Source: an uncultured beta proteobacterium (GTDB lineage Bacteria > Pseudomonadota > Gammaproteobacteria > Burkholderiales > Burkholderiaceae_A). Taken from it: 39,842 nucleotides of DNA. How positions within the stretch are numbered: position 1 is the stretch's first letter; each line of letters opens with the position of its first letter. Location of the stretch: assembly GCA_902586195.1 (NCBI GenBank), contig CACIGF010000007.1, forward strand, positions 1-39,842. Reading direction: 5' to 3'. The notes under the pieces were generated by a model. That model worked only from the letters and a program-made list of their open reading frames with translations, had not been told where the DNA came from and did not search any database. A program made the position numbers and the translations under genes. Below, piece by piece: positions 8,352-17,651 of the stretch.

Positions 8352-11270
8352 ATGCAGCGAGATTCAGCAGAACAACATAAAGATCACATTTCAAATTTAA
8401 TGAGCAACGAGATAGATGAGCTAGAAGACAGAAAAAATCAATCAATTTTAGAGGGTGATTCCCTAGGTGTGAGGGCAAATAGCTCTGATATTAAAGTGTT
8501 GAGAAGAAATGGCGCCGTTGTTCCATTTGAGGCTTCGAAAATTTCCATAGCTATGACAAAGGCATTTCTTGCGGTGCAAGGAGGAACCAGTGCTGCCAGC
8601 GCGAAAGTTAGACAAATGACCGAAGAATTTACTGCGCGGGTGGAAAAAGCTTTACTTAGAAGGCTACCATCCGGTGGAACAATTCATATAGAAGAAATTC
8701 AAGATCAAGTTGAATTGGCATTAATGAGAGCCGGAGAGCACGAAGTTGCCAGGTCATATGTTCTTTATCGAGAGGAACGAGCGAAAGAAAGACGTGAAAA
8801 ATCAGAAGGAGATTCAAAGCCTGATGAACTAATTAGAATAAACGTTGACGGTGAATTAAAGTTTCTGGACGAAAAATGGCTCAATCAGATTATTGAAGAA
8901 GCGTGCAGAGGATATACAGACCACGTAGAACCAAAAAAAATTTATAACTCTGTTTTTAAAAATTTATATGATGGCATCAAGGTCGACGATTTGATCAAGA
9001 CTTTAATAATGACTAGTAAAACATTTATTGAAAAGGATCCACTATATGCAAAAGTTACAGCACAGTTGCTCCTGTACGCGATTCGTAAGGAAGTGCTCGG
9101 GCGTCATGTACAAGCGAGCGAAGCAAAGGAGACGTATAAAAGTTATCTCCCACGATTTATTGAGAAGGGGATACAAGTTGGCGTCTTAAGCTCAGAGTTA
9201 AAAAGCTTCGACCTTGAATTTCTTGGAGAGACAATTAATCCCGAAAGAGACTTCCAGTTTGGATATTTAGGTTTACAGACGCTTTATGATCGATATTTCC
9301 TTATAGATAGAAACGACAGCTTTAGCAAGGAAGGAAAAAGAATAGAGCTTCCGCAAATATTTTTTATGAGAGTAGCAATGGGGTTAGCAATCAGGGAAAA
9401 AAATAAGAGCAAGAGGGCGGCAGAGTTTTATAATTTACTGTCAAGTTTTGATTTTATGAGTTCTACCCCAACGCTATTTAACAGCGGGACTAATTTTTCT
9501 CAGTTATCGTCCTGCTACTTGTCTACAGTGGAGGATGATTTAGATAGGATATATGAGGCTATAAAAGAAAATGCATTGTTGGCGAAGTATGCAGGTGGTC
9601 TCGGGAATGATTGGACTCCCGTACGCGCGTTAGGAAGTTTCATTAAAGGTACGAATGGGCATAGTCAAGGAGTCGTGCCTTTTTTAAAAGTGGTAAACGA
9701 TACTGCAGTTGCTGTCAATCAGGGAGGAAAGAGAAAAGGAGCAGTTTGTACTTACCTAGAATCTTGGCATCTTGATATTGAAGAATTTTTGGAATTAAGA
9801 AAAAATACGGGTGATGACCGTCGTCGGACTCATGACATGAATACCGCAAACTGGATTCCTGATTTATTTATGAAAAGAGTTATGAACGATGAAAAGTGGA
9901 CTTTGTTTTCTCCCGACTCTGTTCCAGACCTTCACGATAAATATGGTGAGGAATTTGAGAGAGCTTACGTATCATACGAAATAAGGGCTAAGAACGGAGA
10001 TTTGAAGCCTACTAAAGAAGTTTCCGCTATCGCGCTATGGAGGAAAATGCTGTCAATGTTATATGAAACTGGTCATCCGTGGATTACGTTTAAGGACCCT
10101 TGCAACATTAGAAGCCCGCAAAAACACGCTGGTGTGGTGCACAGTTCAAATCTTTGTACTGAGATCACTCTTAATACGGGCCCATCGGAAATTGCGGTTT
10201 GTAACCTTGGTTCTGTAAATTTACTTAACCACCTAGTGAGTGATGAAAAAGGGGAGTTTTCAATTGACCAGGGACGCCTCAATCGCACAGTTAAAACAGC
10301 AATGAGAATGTTGGATAATGTTATAGATATCAATTTTTATGCTGTAAGCAAGGCAAGAAACTCAAATTTATCTCACAGGCCTGTTGGATTAGGAGTTATG
10401 GGTTTTCAGGATACACTTCATGCCTTGAAAATTCCTTATTGTTCAGATGAGGCAGTTGAGTTTGCTGACAAATCAATGGAAATGGTATCCTATTTTGCAT
10501 ATACAGCCTCAAGCGAATTAGCGGAAGAGAGAGGCTCATACGAGACTTTCAAGGGTTCATTATGGGATCAAGGTATTCTCCCGTTGGATTCGATGAGACT
10601 CCTTGAACAGGAGCGGGGAAGAAAAATAGATGTAGATAAGAGTTCTCAACTCGACTGGGAAGCACTAAAAAGAAAAATAAAGAAAAACGGCATCAGAAAT
10701 TCAAATTGTGTGGCGCTGGCCCCTACAGCAACAATTTCCAACATAGTGGGTGTCTCTGCCTCGATTGAACCAACATTTCAGAACTTATATGTAAAATCTA
10801 ATTTGTCAGGGGAATTTACAATGGTTAGCGAGATGATGGTTAGGGATCTCAAGAGAGTTGGGCTTTGGGATGAAGTAATGGTAGCTGATTTAAAATACTT
10901 TGATGGTAGTTTGGCCAAAATTGACAGAGTTCCTGCTGAGTTAAAAAAACTGTATGCAACAGCATTTGAAATTGATCCTATGTGGATTATAGATTGCGCT
11001 GCAAGAAGACAAAAATGGATCGATCAGGCCCAGTCACTAAATATTTATTTATCTGGTGTATCAGGAAAGAAAATTGATGAACTATACAAAGCAGCATGGT
11101 TAAAGGGTTTAAAAACAACATATTATCTAAGAACCATGGGTGCTACGCATGTTGAAAAATCTACAACAAACTCTCGTGAACTAAATGCTGTTAAAGACGG
11201 ATCAATTCAAAGCAGCGATTCGGAAAATGTATGTAGCATTACAGATCCTGGTTGCGAAGCTTGTCAATAA
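8352..11270 (+). CDS. nrdA: Ribonucleoside-diphosphate reductase class Ia, alpha subunit
   Basis: Large subunit of aerobic ribonucleotide reductase. After a divergent leader of about 45 residues comes an ATP-cone (VLRRNGAVVPFEASKISIAMTKAF begins it), and a second degenerate cone-like segment seems to follow before the barrel (LDEKWLNQIIEEACRGY onward). The ten-stranded barrel shows SSCYLS (redox cysteine), SNLCTEI (radical cysteine with flanking Asn and Glu), AGGLGNDW and PTATISNI. The C-terminal tail ends GCEACQ, the swinging cysteine pair recharged by thioredoxin or glutaredoxin. The 972-residue length matches the betaproteobacterial form. An AGGGAAGC ribosome-binding site lies upstream of the ATG at 8352. 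It is followed after 30 bases by nrdB. Confidence 0.97.
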   Translation: MQRDSAEQHKDHISNLMSNEIDELEDRKNQSILEGDSLGVRANSSDIKVLRRNGAVVPFEASKISIAMTKAFLAVQGGTSAASAKVRQMTEEFTARVEKALLRRLPSGGTIHIEEIQDQVELALMRAGEHEVARSYVLYREERAKERREKSEGDSKPDELIRINVDGELKFLDEKWLNQIIEEACRGYTDHVEPKKIYNSVFKNLYDGIKVDDLIKTLIMTSKTFIEKDPLYAKVTAQLLLYAIRKEVLGRHVQASEAKETYKSYLPRFIEKGIQVGVLSSELKSFDLEFLGETINPERDFQFGYLGLQTLYDRYFLIDRNDSFSKEGKRIELPQIFFMRVAMGLAIREKNKSKRAAEFYNLLSSFDFMSSTPTLFNSGTNFSQLSSCYLSTVEDDLDRIYEAIKENALLAKYAGGLGNDWTPVRALGSFIKGTNGHSQGVVPFLKVVNDTAVAVNQGGKRKGAVCTYLESWHLDIEEFLELRKNTGDDRRRTHDMNTANWIPDLFMKRVMNDEKWTLFSPDSVPDLHDKYGEEFERAYVSYEIRAKNGDLKPTKEVSAIALWRKMLSMLYETGHPWITFKDPCNIRSPQKHAGVVHSSNLCTEITLNTGPSEIAVCNLGSVNLLNHLVSDEKGEFSIDQGRLNRTVKTAMRMLDNVIDINFYAVSKARNSNLSHRPVGLGVMGFQDTLHALKIPYCSDEAVEFADKSMEMVSYFAYTASSELAEERGSYETFKGSLWDQGILPLDSMRLLEQERGRKIDVDKSSQLDWEALKRKIKKNGIRNSNCVALAPTATISNIVGVSASIEPTFQNLYVKSNLSGEFTMVSEMMVRDLKRVGLWDEVMVADLKYFDGSLAKIDRVPAELKKLYATAFEIDPMWIIDCAARRQKWIDQAQSLNIYLSGVSGKKIDELYKAAWLKGLKTTYYLRTMGATHVEKSTTNSRELNAVKDGSIQSSDSENVCSITDPGCEACQ

Positions 11271-11300
11271 TATTAAATAACTAAGAAAAGGTAATAAAAA

Positions 11301-12431
11301 ATGATAAATTGGGAAAATAATGCCGTCAATCAAAGCGAAAAAGATAGAATTTTAATCGATTCAATGGCTAATAAAATTGAACAAAAACCGGATGAAATTA
11401 AGGATGAATTAGTTAGAAGAGTCAAGGTTGAAGACAAAAGAATTATTAATGGGGGAACAGATGTCAACCAACTTGTTCCTTTTAAATATAAGTGGGCTTG
11501 GGAAAAGTATTTATCAGGGTGCGCGAATCATTGGATGCCGCAAGAAATAAATATGTCGAGAGATATTGCGTTGTGGAAGAGCTCAGACGGACTTACTGAA
11601 GATGAAAGACGTTTAGTTAAACGGAATTTAGGTTTCTTTGTTACCGCTGATAGTTTAGCGGCTAATAATATCGTCTTAGGAACTTATAGACATATAACTG
11701 CGCCAGAGTGTCGGCAATATTTGCTCAGACAGGCTTTTGAGGAAGCGATTCATACTCACGCATATCAGTATATAGTGGAGTCTCTTGGACTTGATGAATC
11801 AGAAATCTTCAATGCATATCATGAGATTCCATCTATACGTGATAAAGATGAGTTCCTGATACCTTTTATTGACACATTAACTAACCCGAATTTCAAAACC
11901 GGCACTCAAGATGGAGACCAGCAGTTACTTCGCTCATTGATTGTTTTCTCTTGTTTAATGGAAGGTTTATTTTTTTACGTTGGTTTTGTGCAGATTTTAG
12001 CTTTAGGCCGCCAAAACAAGATGACAGGTTCAGCAGAACAGTATCAGTATATATTACGTGATGAGTCTATGCACTGTAACTTTGGTATTGATCTTGTAAA
12101 CACCATCAAATTAGAAAATCCTGATTTGTGGACTAACCAATTTAAGGAAGAAATCGTAAGCATATTTCATGAAGCAGTTAGTTTAGAGTATAGGTATGCT
12201 GAAGATACAATGCCAAGGGGAGTATTAGGATTAAATTCTTCTATGTTTAAAACATATCTTCGGTTTATAGCTAACCGCAGGGCTCAACAAATTGGTTTGC
12301 CAAAATTATTTGATTGTGAAGAAAATCCATTTCCATGGATGGCAGAGATGGTTGACTTGAAAAAAGAAAAGAATTTTTTTGAAACAAGAGTTATAGATTA
12401 TCAAGTGGGCGGAGCTTTACAATGGGATTAA
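11301..12431 (+). CDS. nrdB: Ribonucleoside-diphosphate reductase class Ia, beta (radical) subunit
   Basis: Small subunit that houses the di-iron site and the stable radical used by NrdA. The motif EEAIHTHAY holds the iron ligands E148 and H151 and, four residues on, Y155 at the radical tyrosine position; a likely Asp ligand is D117 in [10 protein letters not shown]. The second ligand set is in DESMHCNFG. The C-terminus [10 protein letters not shown] is the tail that docks to the alpha subunit. The 376 residues fit the family. Because Tyr is retained, this looks like a conventional tyrosyl-radical enzyme and not the Phe-containing chlamydial (class Ic) type. An AAAAGG ribosome-binding site precedes the ATG. 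The intergenic run downstream shows no clear terminator. Confidence 0.96.
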   Translation: MINWENNAVNQSEKDRILIDSMANKIEQKPDEIKDELVRRVKVEDKRIINGGTDVNQLVPFKYKWAWEKYLSGCANHWMPQEINMSRDIALWKSSDGLTEDERRLVKRNLGFFVTADSLAANNIVLGTYRHITAPECRQYLLRQAFEEAIHTHAYQYIVESLGLDESEIFNAYHEIPSIRDKDEFLIPFIDTLTNPNFKTGTQDGDQQLLRSLIVFSCLMEGLFFYVGFVQILALGRQNKMTGSAEQYQYILRDESMHCNFGIDLVNTIKLENPDLWTNQFKEEIVSIFHEAVSLEYRYAEDTMPRGVLGLNSSMFKTYLRFIANRRAQQIGLPKLFDCEENPFPWMAEMVDLKKEKNFFETRVIDYQVGGALQWD

Positions 12432-12461
12432 ATCACTTATAATTTTTTTGTAAATAATTCT

Positions 12462-12490
12462 TTGTGTACCTGGAAGAAATTAATTACAAT
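12462..12490 (+). promoter_or_regulatory. Candidate promoter for the histone H1-like gene
   Basis: TTGTGT (12462-12467) and TACAAT (12485-12490) are 17 bases apart. The -10 has five of six consensus matches, and the same TACAAT hexamer occurs in the nrdA promoter. The -35 is weak. It would give a leader of about 50 bases before the ATG at 12549. Confidence 0.4.
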
Positions 12491-12548
12491 ATATAAGTAT
12501 TTTTCATATAATTAATGAAATTAATAACATGGTTTGAAGGAGACAAAA

Positions 12549-12947
12549 ATGGCAACTAAGAAAAAGAAAAAACCAGCAGTTAAGAAAAAAGCGGTTGTAA
12601 AGAAGAAAAAAGCCGTAGTTAAAAAGAAAAAACCAGTAGTTAAGAAAAAAGTAGCAGCTAAAAAGAAAAAAGTAGCAGCTAAAAAGAAAAAAGTAGCAGC
12701 TAAGAAGAAAAAACCTGTAGCTAAGAAGAAAAAAGTAGCAGCTAAGAAGAAAAAACCTGTAGCTAAGAAGAAAAAGCTAGCAGCTAAGAAGAAAAAGCCA
12801 GCAGCTAAGAAGAAAAAGCCAGCAGCTAAGAAGAAAAAAGCAAGCAGTTCTTCCGCGGTAAAGAAAAATGCTCCAACTTCGACTTCGGTATTTAGCTCAT
12901 CCTCGTTAAGTAGTACATGGCCTTTCCCATCAGGAAGTAGGCCATAA
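12549..12947 (+). CDS. Lysine-rich histone H1-like DNA-binding protein
   Basis: A 132-residue, extremely basic protein. Residues 1-34 are irregular K3-5 blocks with VV/AV/PV spacers; residues 35-97 are nine consecutive heptads of the form VAAKKKK, PVAKKKK, LAAKKKK or PAAKKKK. The tail (98-132) is Ser/Thr-rich and ends in WPFPSGSRP. Such proteins resemble the C-terminal tail of eukaryotic histone H1 and the bacterial HctB/BpH1/AlgP group; a copy just after nrdB is common in betaproteobacteria. A role in coating or compacting DNA is inferred from charge and family. The ATG at 12549 follows a strong GAAGGAG site (12536-12542); a TTG at 12534 in frame is less likely. The gene has its own candidate promoter and a strong terminator. 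Confidence 0.9.
   Translation: MATKKKKKPAVKKKAVVKKKKAVVKKKKPVVKKKVAAKKKKVAAKKKKVAAKKKKPVAKKKKVAAKKKKPVAKKKKLAAKKKKPAAKKKKPAAKKKKASSSSAVKKNAPTSTSVFSSSSLSSTWPFPSGSRP
12651..12839 (+). repeat. Nine tandem 21-base units encoding (V/P/L)(A/V)AKKKK
   Basis: The 21-base units encode nine heptads without interruption. Units differ mainly in the first codons (GTA GCA, CCT GTA, CTA GCA, CCA GCA) and in AAA versus AAG. This in-gene repeat is prone to copy-number change; it has no spacers and is not a CRISPR array. Confidence 0.9.
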
Positions 12948-12971
12948 GTCAATAAATCGGTGGATCCAGGT

Positions 12972-13004
12972 AAGCCCCCCTAAAGTTAGTGGGGGCTTTT
13001 TTTT
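12972..13004 (+). terminator. Rho-independent terminator of the histone H1-like gene
   Basis: AAGCCCCC (12972-12979) pairs with GGGGGCTT (12991-12998) around an 11-base loop and runs into eight T residues (12997-13004). It is by far the clearest intrinsic terminator in the window. On the other strand the hairpin lacks a T tail, so it is a poor terminator for the converging minus-strand operon. Confidence 0.93.
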
Positions 13005-13022
13005 ACAATTTTGATTTAAAGA

Positions 13023-13964
13023 TTAACTATTGTGTGAAGATACGATAGATATGATTTTATTCAAATCAGTCTTGTGGTTTTGCGCTCCACTGCTTTGGAC
13101 TTTTATATAGCCCATAGCATTACCAAATTTTACTGAATCTTGAATACTTCTTCCGTGATTAAACCCATAAAGTAAACCTGCTCTAAATGCATCACCACAA
13201 CCTGTGGGGTCAACTTCATTGCTCGTTTTTAAGGCAGGGAGATAGAATATCTCGTTTCTAATAAATACATTGACACCTTTGCATCCTAAAGTTTGTATCA
13301 GCGAGCTTGTCTCATGTCCAGTCAACCGCTGAGCGATCGACGTTAAACTTTCACCCAAAATATCACACAACATATCGCTTTCATGTTCATTTACGGCCAC
13401 CCAGGATGATAGATCGATAAATTGACAGATATCTTCTTTGGAAAACATCGGCAAAGCTTGTCCAGGATCAAAAATAAACGGTATACTTTTTTCACTGAAT
13501 TCCTTTGCGTGTCGAACCATTGCATTGTGACTGTTTGGAGAAACAATTCCAAAGCTTGTAATCGTATCAGAAATACCAAGTCGTCCAGCGGAACCCATAG
13601 CCCCAGGATGAAAACTAGTTAATTGGTTACCGTTTGTATCGGTTGTAATAATCGCTTGAGCGGTAAACAGTCCATCATTAATTTCACACAAATCGGTATT
13701 GATGCCAGATTCTTTTATTTTCTTTAAATATTCTTTTCCATCAGAGCCTACTGAGCCTAACAGAATACATTCTTGCCCGAGAAGTCTCAGATTATATGCA
13801 ATATTGGCGGCACATCCACCAAACTCTCTTTTCATCCCAGGGCAAAAAAAAGATAAACTTAGAGCACTATCGGAATCATAAACCAGGTTTTCTTTAAAGT
13901 TTCCTTGAAATTGCAAGATAGTATCAAAGGCTATTGATCCACTCACTTGAATTGATTTTCCCAT
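13023..13964 (-). CDS. PfkB-family carbohydrate/nucleoside kinase
   Basis: Ribokinase-like sugar or nucleoside kinase of 313 residues. The first PfkB signature is represented by EFGGCAANIA (47-56), and the second by DPTGCGDAFRAG (252-263), with D258 as catalytic base and the anion-hole glycines beside it. The N-terminal GSIAFDTILQF is typical of bacterial proteins annotated as adenosine kinase. Which substrate it uses cannot be read from sequence; an adenosine/ribose-type nucleoside is the family-based guess. It is the last gene of a tight minus-strand operon, nine bases after prmA. In many Burkholderiales a zinc-ribbon DUF3426 gene lies between prmA and this kinase; none is present here. Confidence 0.88.
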   Translation of the reverse strand: MGKSIQVSGSIAFDTILQFQGNFKENLVYDSDSALSLSFFCPGMKREFGGCAANIAYNLRLLGQECILLGSVGSDGKEYLKKIKESGINTDLCEINDGLFTAQAIITTDTNGNQLTSFHPGAMGSAGRLGISDTITSFGIVSPNSHNAMVRHAKEFSEKSIPFIFDPGQALPMFSKEDICQFIDLSSWVAVNEHESDMLCDILGESLTSIAQRLTGHETSSLIQTLGCKGVNVFIRNEIFYLPALKTSNEVDPTGCGDAFRAGLLYGFNHGRSIQDSVKFGNAMGYIKVQSSGAQNHKTDLNKIISIVSSHNS

Positions 13965-13973
13965 AAAATTTTC

Positions 13974-14861
13974 CTACCTATAAGTAATCTGCACACACGC
14001 CCACTGTTGCATGCGTAACTCAACTATCTTAATTAACTTCTTCTCCGTATGTTCTTCATATGATTTCAGCAAACTTTCAACTTGATCAATTAAGATTCCG
14101 CTAAGGAAAACCTGCCCTCTACTCTTTACCTTGGAATTGATCGTTTTAGCCATATTTTTGAGTGGATTTAGCAGTATATTAGCAAAAATATAGTCTGCTT
14201 TCTTTGAACTCTTGGTCAAGGCGGACGTTATTTTATGTTCGACCTCCTGACAACTGTTTTTTATTATATTTTCTCTTGCTATTCCTAAAGCAACAAAATC
14301 ATTATCAATAAAAGTTACACTTTTTGCTCCTTTTTTCGCACATGCAATCCCCAAAATACCACTCCCACAACCAAAATCTATCACATTTTTATTTGACAAT
14401 GGCAATCTAGATATCAATTGGAGACACATCTGTGTTGTTGGGTGTAATCCAGTACCGAACGCCATACCTGGATTAATACGAATTACAGAGAGTTCTTTAT
14501 TTTCTTTAGGTGCTTTAATCCAGTCTGGCGCGATAAAAAAACTATTACTTATAACAATCGGTTTAACCGAATCTTTATATGACTCCACCCAGTTTTTAGA
14601 ATTTATAAGTCTTAGTTCATCTAAATTCGTGATTCTTGTAAGTGGTTCAAAACACTTCTTCACTTGGCTATTATGTATTTTTCCGTCTACGATAATCTCT
14701 ATATGTTGTAGTGGCTGATGCAACTCGTTATCTCCAGAGATATTCGAAACAGACAAGCATCCAATCGCAATTAATTTGTCAGAGATTAACGAGAAAAGGA
14801 TTTCTTGTTCTATTCGATTTACTCCCTGGTAATTCACTTGAACAATGAGCTTTTTTAACAT
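13974..14861 (-). CDS. prmA: Ribosomal protein L11 methyltransferase
   Basis: SAM-dependent enzyme that trimethylates ribosomal protein L11. The N-terminal L11-recognition domain (about 1-80) is divergent. The catalytic domain shows the family-specific GMAFGTGLHPTT at 132-143, SAM motif I VIDFGCGSGILGIACAKKGA at 160-179, the acidic FIDND after it and NILLNPL, which takes the place of the NPPY-like motif. The 295-residue length is normal. It lies 12 bases after accC, an association conserved in proteobacteria. Confidence 0.95.
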   Translation of the reverse strand: MLKKLIVQVNYQGVNRIEQEILFSLISDKLIAIGCLSVSNISGDNELHQPLQHIEIIVDGKIHNSQVKKCFEPLTRITNLDELRLINSKNWVESYKDSVKPIVISNSFFIAPDWIKAPKENKELSVIRINPGMAFGTGLHPTTQMCLQLISRLPLSNKNVIDFGCGSGILGIACAKKGAKSVTFIDNDFVALGIARENIIKNSCQEVEHKITSALTKSSKKADYIFANILLNPLKNMAKTINSKVKSRGQVFLSGILIDQVESLLKSYEEHTEKKLIKIVELRMQQWACVQITYR

Positions 14862-14873
14862 AGGAAAAGCACA

Positions 14874-16217
14874 TCACATAAATTTATTTTCAAGATAATT
14901 GATACTGAAGTCACCCGAAATGAAGTTTTCATCACTCATTAATTCCCTGTGTAAAGATATGTTCGTATTAATACCCTCCACGATTGTTTCCGACAGAGCC
15001 ACCTGCATCTTAGATATTGCCTGCTCTCTATTATTTCCATAAACAATAATTTTCCCTATCAATGAGTCGTAGTTAGGCGGAACTGTATAATTTACGTAAA
15101 CGTGAGAATCGACTCTCACTCCAAATCCCCCCGGAGCATGCCAGTTGGTGATTTTTCCGGGAGAGGGGATAAAAGAATTGGGATCCTCAGCGTTAATTCT
15201 GCATTGGATAGCATGACCACTCAATAAAACGTCATCCTGGGAATGCCCTAACTCCTTCCCTGATGCAATTAAAATTTGTTCTCTAACTAAATCTATTCCT
15301 GTCACAGCCTCTGTAACTCCATGCTCTACCTGTATTCTTGTGTTCATTTCGATAAAATAAAATTTACCATTCTCAAAAAGAAACTCAATCGTACCTGCTC
15401 CCACATACCCCAATTGTTTACATGCTTTGGTACAAACCTTTCCTATTCTTTCCCTTTCTTCCGGTTCAATTACACAAGCAGGAGTTTCTTCAATAATTTT
15501 TTGATGTCTTCGTTGCAAAGAACAATCTCTTTCCCCGAGGTGGATGCAATGACCATGCATGTCAGCTAAAATTTGAATTTCGATATGTCGTGGATTTTGC
15601 AAAAATTTCTCTAGGTAAACTTCGGCATTACCGAATGCCAACTTTGCTTCGCTTCTAGTTATTTGAAGGTCGTTTAACAAATCCTCTTCCCTACTAACAA
15701 CTTTCATTCCCCTTCCGCCACCACCCCCAGCTGCTTTCAGCATAACTGGAAAACCAACATCCCTAGCAATACTTAATAACTCCCGTTCGTCATTGGGAAG
15801 GTTTTTCGCATACCCGGGCACACAAGGAACACCCTTACTAAGCATTTCAGCTTTTGCTGTAATTTTATCTCCCATTAGTCTGATGACTCCTGGAGGAGGG
15901 CCAATAAATGCAAAACCACTTTTTAAAACCTGTTCGGCAAAATCAGCATTTTCGGAAAGAAATCCATAACCAGGATGAATGGCCTCTGCTCCTGTTACTT
16001 CTGCAGCGGCAATTATGGCTGGAATATTCAAATAGCTTTCTCTTGGAGGAGCAGGACCAATACAAACAGCTTCATCAGCCAGTTTCACATATTTTGCATC
16101 AACATCTGCGGTGGAGTAGACTGCGACGGTTTTAATTCCTAACTCTCTGCATGCTCGTTGGACTCTTAAAGCAATTTCGCCCCGGTTAGCAATTAAAATT
16201 TTGTTAAAACACGGCAT
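14874..16217 (-). CDS. accC: Biotin carboxylase subunit of acetyl-CoA carboxylase
   Basis: Carboxylates the biotin on AccB using ATP and bicarbonate, the first half-reaction of malonyl-CoA synthesis. The N-terminal domain ([18 protein letters not shown]) is followed by an ATP-grasp domain with the glycine-rich loop [11 protein letters not shown], the [12 protein letters not shown] segment, [10 protein letters not shown] with catalytic Arg, and a C-terminal domain containing CRINAEDP. The 447 residues match the family. An oddity is EHGVTE in place of the nearly invariant EHPVTE; the codon is clearly GGA. It follows accB by two bases, so the pair is translated in step. Confidence 0.97.
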   Translation of the reverse strand: MPCFNKILIANRGEIALRVQRACRELGIKTVAVYSTADVDAKYVKLADEAVCIGPAPPRESYLNIPAIIAAAEVTGAEAIHPGYGFLSENADFAEQVLKSGFAFIGPPPGVIRLMGDKITAKAEMLSKGVPCVPGYAKNLPNDERELLSIARDVGFPVMLKAAGGGGGRGMKVVSREEDLLNDLQITRSEAKLAFGNAEVYLEKFLQNPRHIEIQILADMHGHCIHLGERDCSLQRRHQKIIEETPACVIEPEERERIGKVCTKACKQLGYVGAGTIEFLFENGKFYFIEMNTRIQVEHGVTEAVTGIDLVREQILIASGKELGHSQDDVLLSGHAIQCRINAEDPNSFIPSPGKITNWHAPGGFGVRVDSHVYVNYTVPPNYDSLIGKIIVYGNNREQAISKMQVALSETIVEGINTNISLHRELMSDENFISGDFSINYLENKFM

Positions 16218-16219
16218 CG

Positions 16220-16678
16220 TTAGCCTATTCGAAAAAGTATTTGTCCATATTCGACAGGCTGCCCATTCTCCACTAGTACTTCACGAATTACCCCAGTTTT
16301 GTCAGAGGGAATTTCGTTCATCAATTTCATAGCCTCCACGACACAAAGAGTTTGACCTTCTTTGATTTCGTCCCCAACGGAAACAAAAGGTTTGGAATTA
16401 GGAGATGGGGCCCTATAAAATGTTCCAACCATCGGAGAGAGAATTGTAGAGCTTCCATCCTTAGCATGCTCGTTCTCCCCTAGCATAACGTCTTTTTTAT
16501 CTCCATCTGTTTGCCGGTCCATAACGTAATAATCTTCGCTTTTCCCAATATGAGTTTCTTTTATGGCTTTTAAAGATTTTACGATTTTGACTTTGTCAGG
16601 CCCTTCAGATATTTCTAGTTCAGAAATATCTGATTCTGAAACCAGATCAATTAAACTTTTAACTTTTCTTAGATCCAT
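16220..16678 (-). CDS. accB: Biotin carboxyl carrier protein of acetyl-CoA carboxylase
   Basis: Small carrier protein of 152 residues. The N-terminal helix ([18 protein letters not shown]) is typical, followed by a low-complexity linker and the biotinyl domain, which starts at [13 protein letters not shown]. The biotin acceptor is K118 within [10 protein letters not shown]. The start at 16678 overlaps the end of aroQ by 20 bases. Upstream aroQ and downstream accC form one operon, as in many proteobacteria. AccA and AccD are not in the window. Confidence 0.97.
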   Translation of the reverse strand: MDLRKVKSLIDLVSESDISELEISEGPDKVKIVKSLKAIKETHIGKSEDYYVMDRQTDGDKKDVMLGENEHAKDGSSTILSPMVGTFYRAPSPNSKPFVSVGDEIKEGQTLCVVEAMKLMNEIPSDKTGVIREVLVENGQPVEYGQILFRIG

Positions 16679-17129
16679 TTATCTTTTGCAGTAGAAATTG
16701 AAATCCATAGATGTAACCATGATGGCCGCATCCACTAATAATTGAATCAGCTACGCCAGCGATAAACGATGTGTGTCTGATCTTTTCTCTCTTGAAAATA
16801 TTACTTAAATGTACTTCAACTATAGGTACATTTTCCTTTGTTAATAATGCATCCCTAAGAGCAATACTCGTATGAGTATAACCACCCGCGTTAATAATGA
16901 TTCCCCTGAGGTTGCCTTTGTCCGAACTTGCATGTATCTTGTCGATTAATTCTCCCTCATGGTTTGACTGGAAACACTCTAAACCAATCTGATTTTTTCT
17001 AGCAATATCTTTTAGTATTCCATCAATTTCTTCCAGGGTTGTGGACCCGTAGATATGAGGTTCTCGAAACCCCAGTTTATTTAAATTGGGACCATGAAGA
17101 ACAAGAAAAAAATTTTCTGTTTCCGCCAA
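16659..17129 (-). CDS. aroQ: 3-dehydroquinate dehydratase, type II
   Basis: Catalyses the third step of the shikimate pathway. Type II features are LVLHGPNLNKLG near the N-terminus, the catalytic loop REPHIYGSTTL with Y27, the IINAGGYTHTSIALRDAL segment and VHLSNIFKREKIRHTS. The 156 residues fit the dodecameric type II enzyme. Linkage to accBC is conserved in many gamma- and betaproteobacteria. It follows the thioredoxin-like gene by three bases. Confidence 0.97.
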   Translation of the reverse strand: MAETENFFLVLHGPNLNKLGFREPHIYGSTTLEEIDGILKDIARKNQIGLECFQSNHEGELIDKIHASSDKGNLRGIIINAGGYTHTSIALRDALLTKENVPIVEVHLSNIFKREKIRHTSFIAGVADSIISGCGHHGYIYGFQFLLQKINGSKKS

Positions 17130-17132
17130 AAT

Positions 17133-17651
17133 CTATCTTTCTGCAGTATTTACCCAATATAATAGCTCATTTAACGTTAATTTTCCTAATTTTATTTCTA
17201 GTAAATCATAGTTCTCATCAAACATTATCGTGAATGGCAAGGAATTTGATGGATTTAGTCCAATCTTCTCCATGATATTAGTACCCTTACCTCCTGCGAC
17301 GAGGAGGTGATGATCAACTTTAATTTTTTGTAAAAACTCCTTAACGTTCTTCTCATTATCAATAGCTAGTCCTATCACCGAGATCCCTTTCTTCTTTGTT
17401 TTATTGTGAAACTCGGAAAGCATTGGCATCTCTTCAACACATGGCGCACACCATGTCGCCCAAAAGTTCAAAATAGTATATCTCTTCCCGGAAACGTCGT
17501 TTATTTCAAACATTCTTCCATCAATGTCGGACAGTTTTTCAGAGGCAATCCAAGAGATATTTGTAGCTTTTTTAGTTGTTAAAAGAAGGTTTATAGCCAA
17601 CCCCATTAAAAAAATAAAAATTAAGACCAAAATAAGATCTTTTTTTCTCAT
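17133..17651 (-). CDS. TlpA/ResA-like membrane-anchored thioredoxin
   Basis: Periplasm-facing thiol-disulfide protein of 172 residues. Residues 5-25 form one hydrophobic segment after a basic start (MRKKD), fitting an uncleaved signal anchor. The thioredoxin fold carries the redox pair in NFWATWCAPCVEEMP (C68 and C71), and a cis-Pro-like segment SLPFTIMFD occurs near residue 140. TlpA and ResA relatives reduce apocytochrome c or CuA-site cysteines, but the partner here is unknown. Its start codon overlaps the stop of the upstream hypothetical gene (ATGA), indicating translational coupling. This position before aroQ is conserved in betaproteobacteria. Confidence 0.9.
   Translation of the reverse strand: MRKKDLILVLIFIFLMGLAINLLLTTKKATNISWIASEKLSDIDGRMFEINDVSGKRYTILNFWATWCAPCVEEMPMLSEFHNKTKKKGISVIGLAIDNEKNVKEFLQKIKVDHHLLVAGGKGTNIMEKIGLNPSNSLPFTIMFDENYDLLEIKLGKLTLNELLYWVNTAER

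Noticed and set aside
12651-12839. Possible CRISPR-like array of 21-base repeats
   Set aside because: Units are contiguous without spacers, keep the codon frame and encode a recognised basic repeat protein; no cas genes are present.
12521-12952. Minus-strand reading frame of 143 codons rich in phenylalanine (AAGFFFL repeats)
   Set aside because: It is the antisense shadow of the AAA/AAG lysine repeats of the histone H1-like gene, which has a proper ribosome-binding site and terminator.
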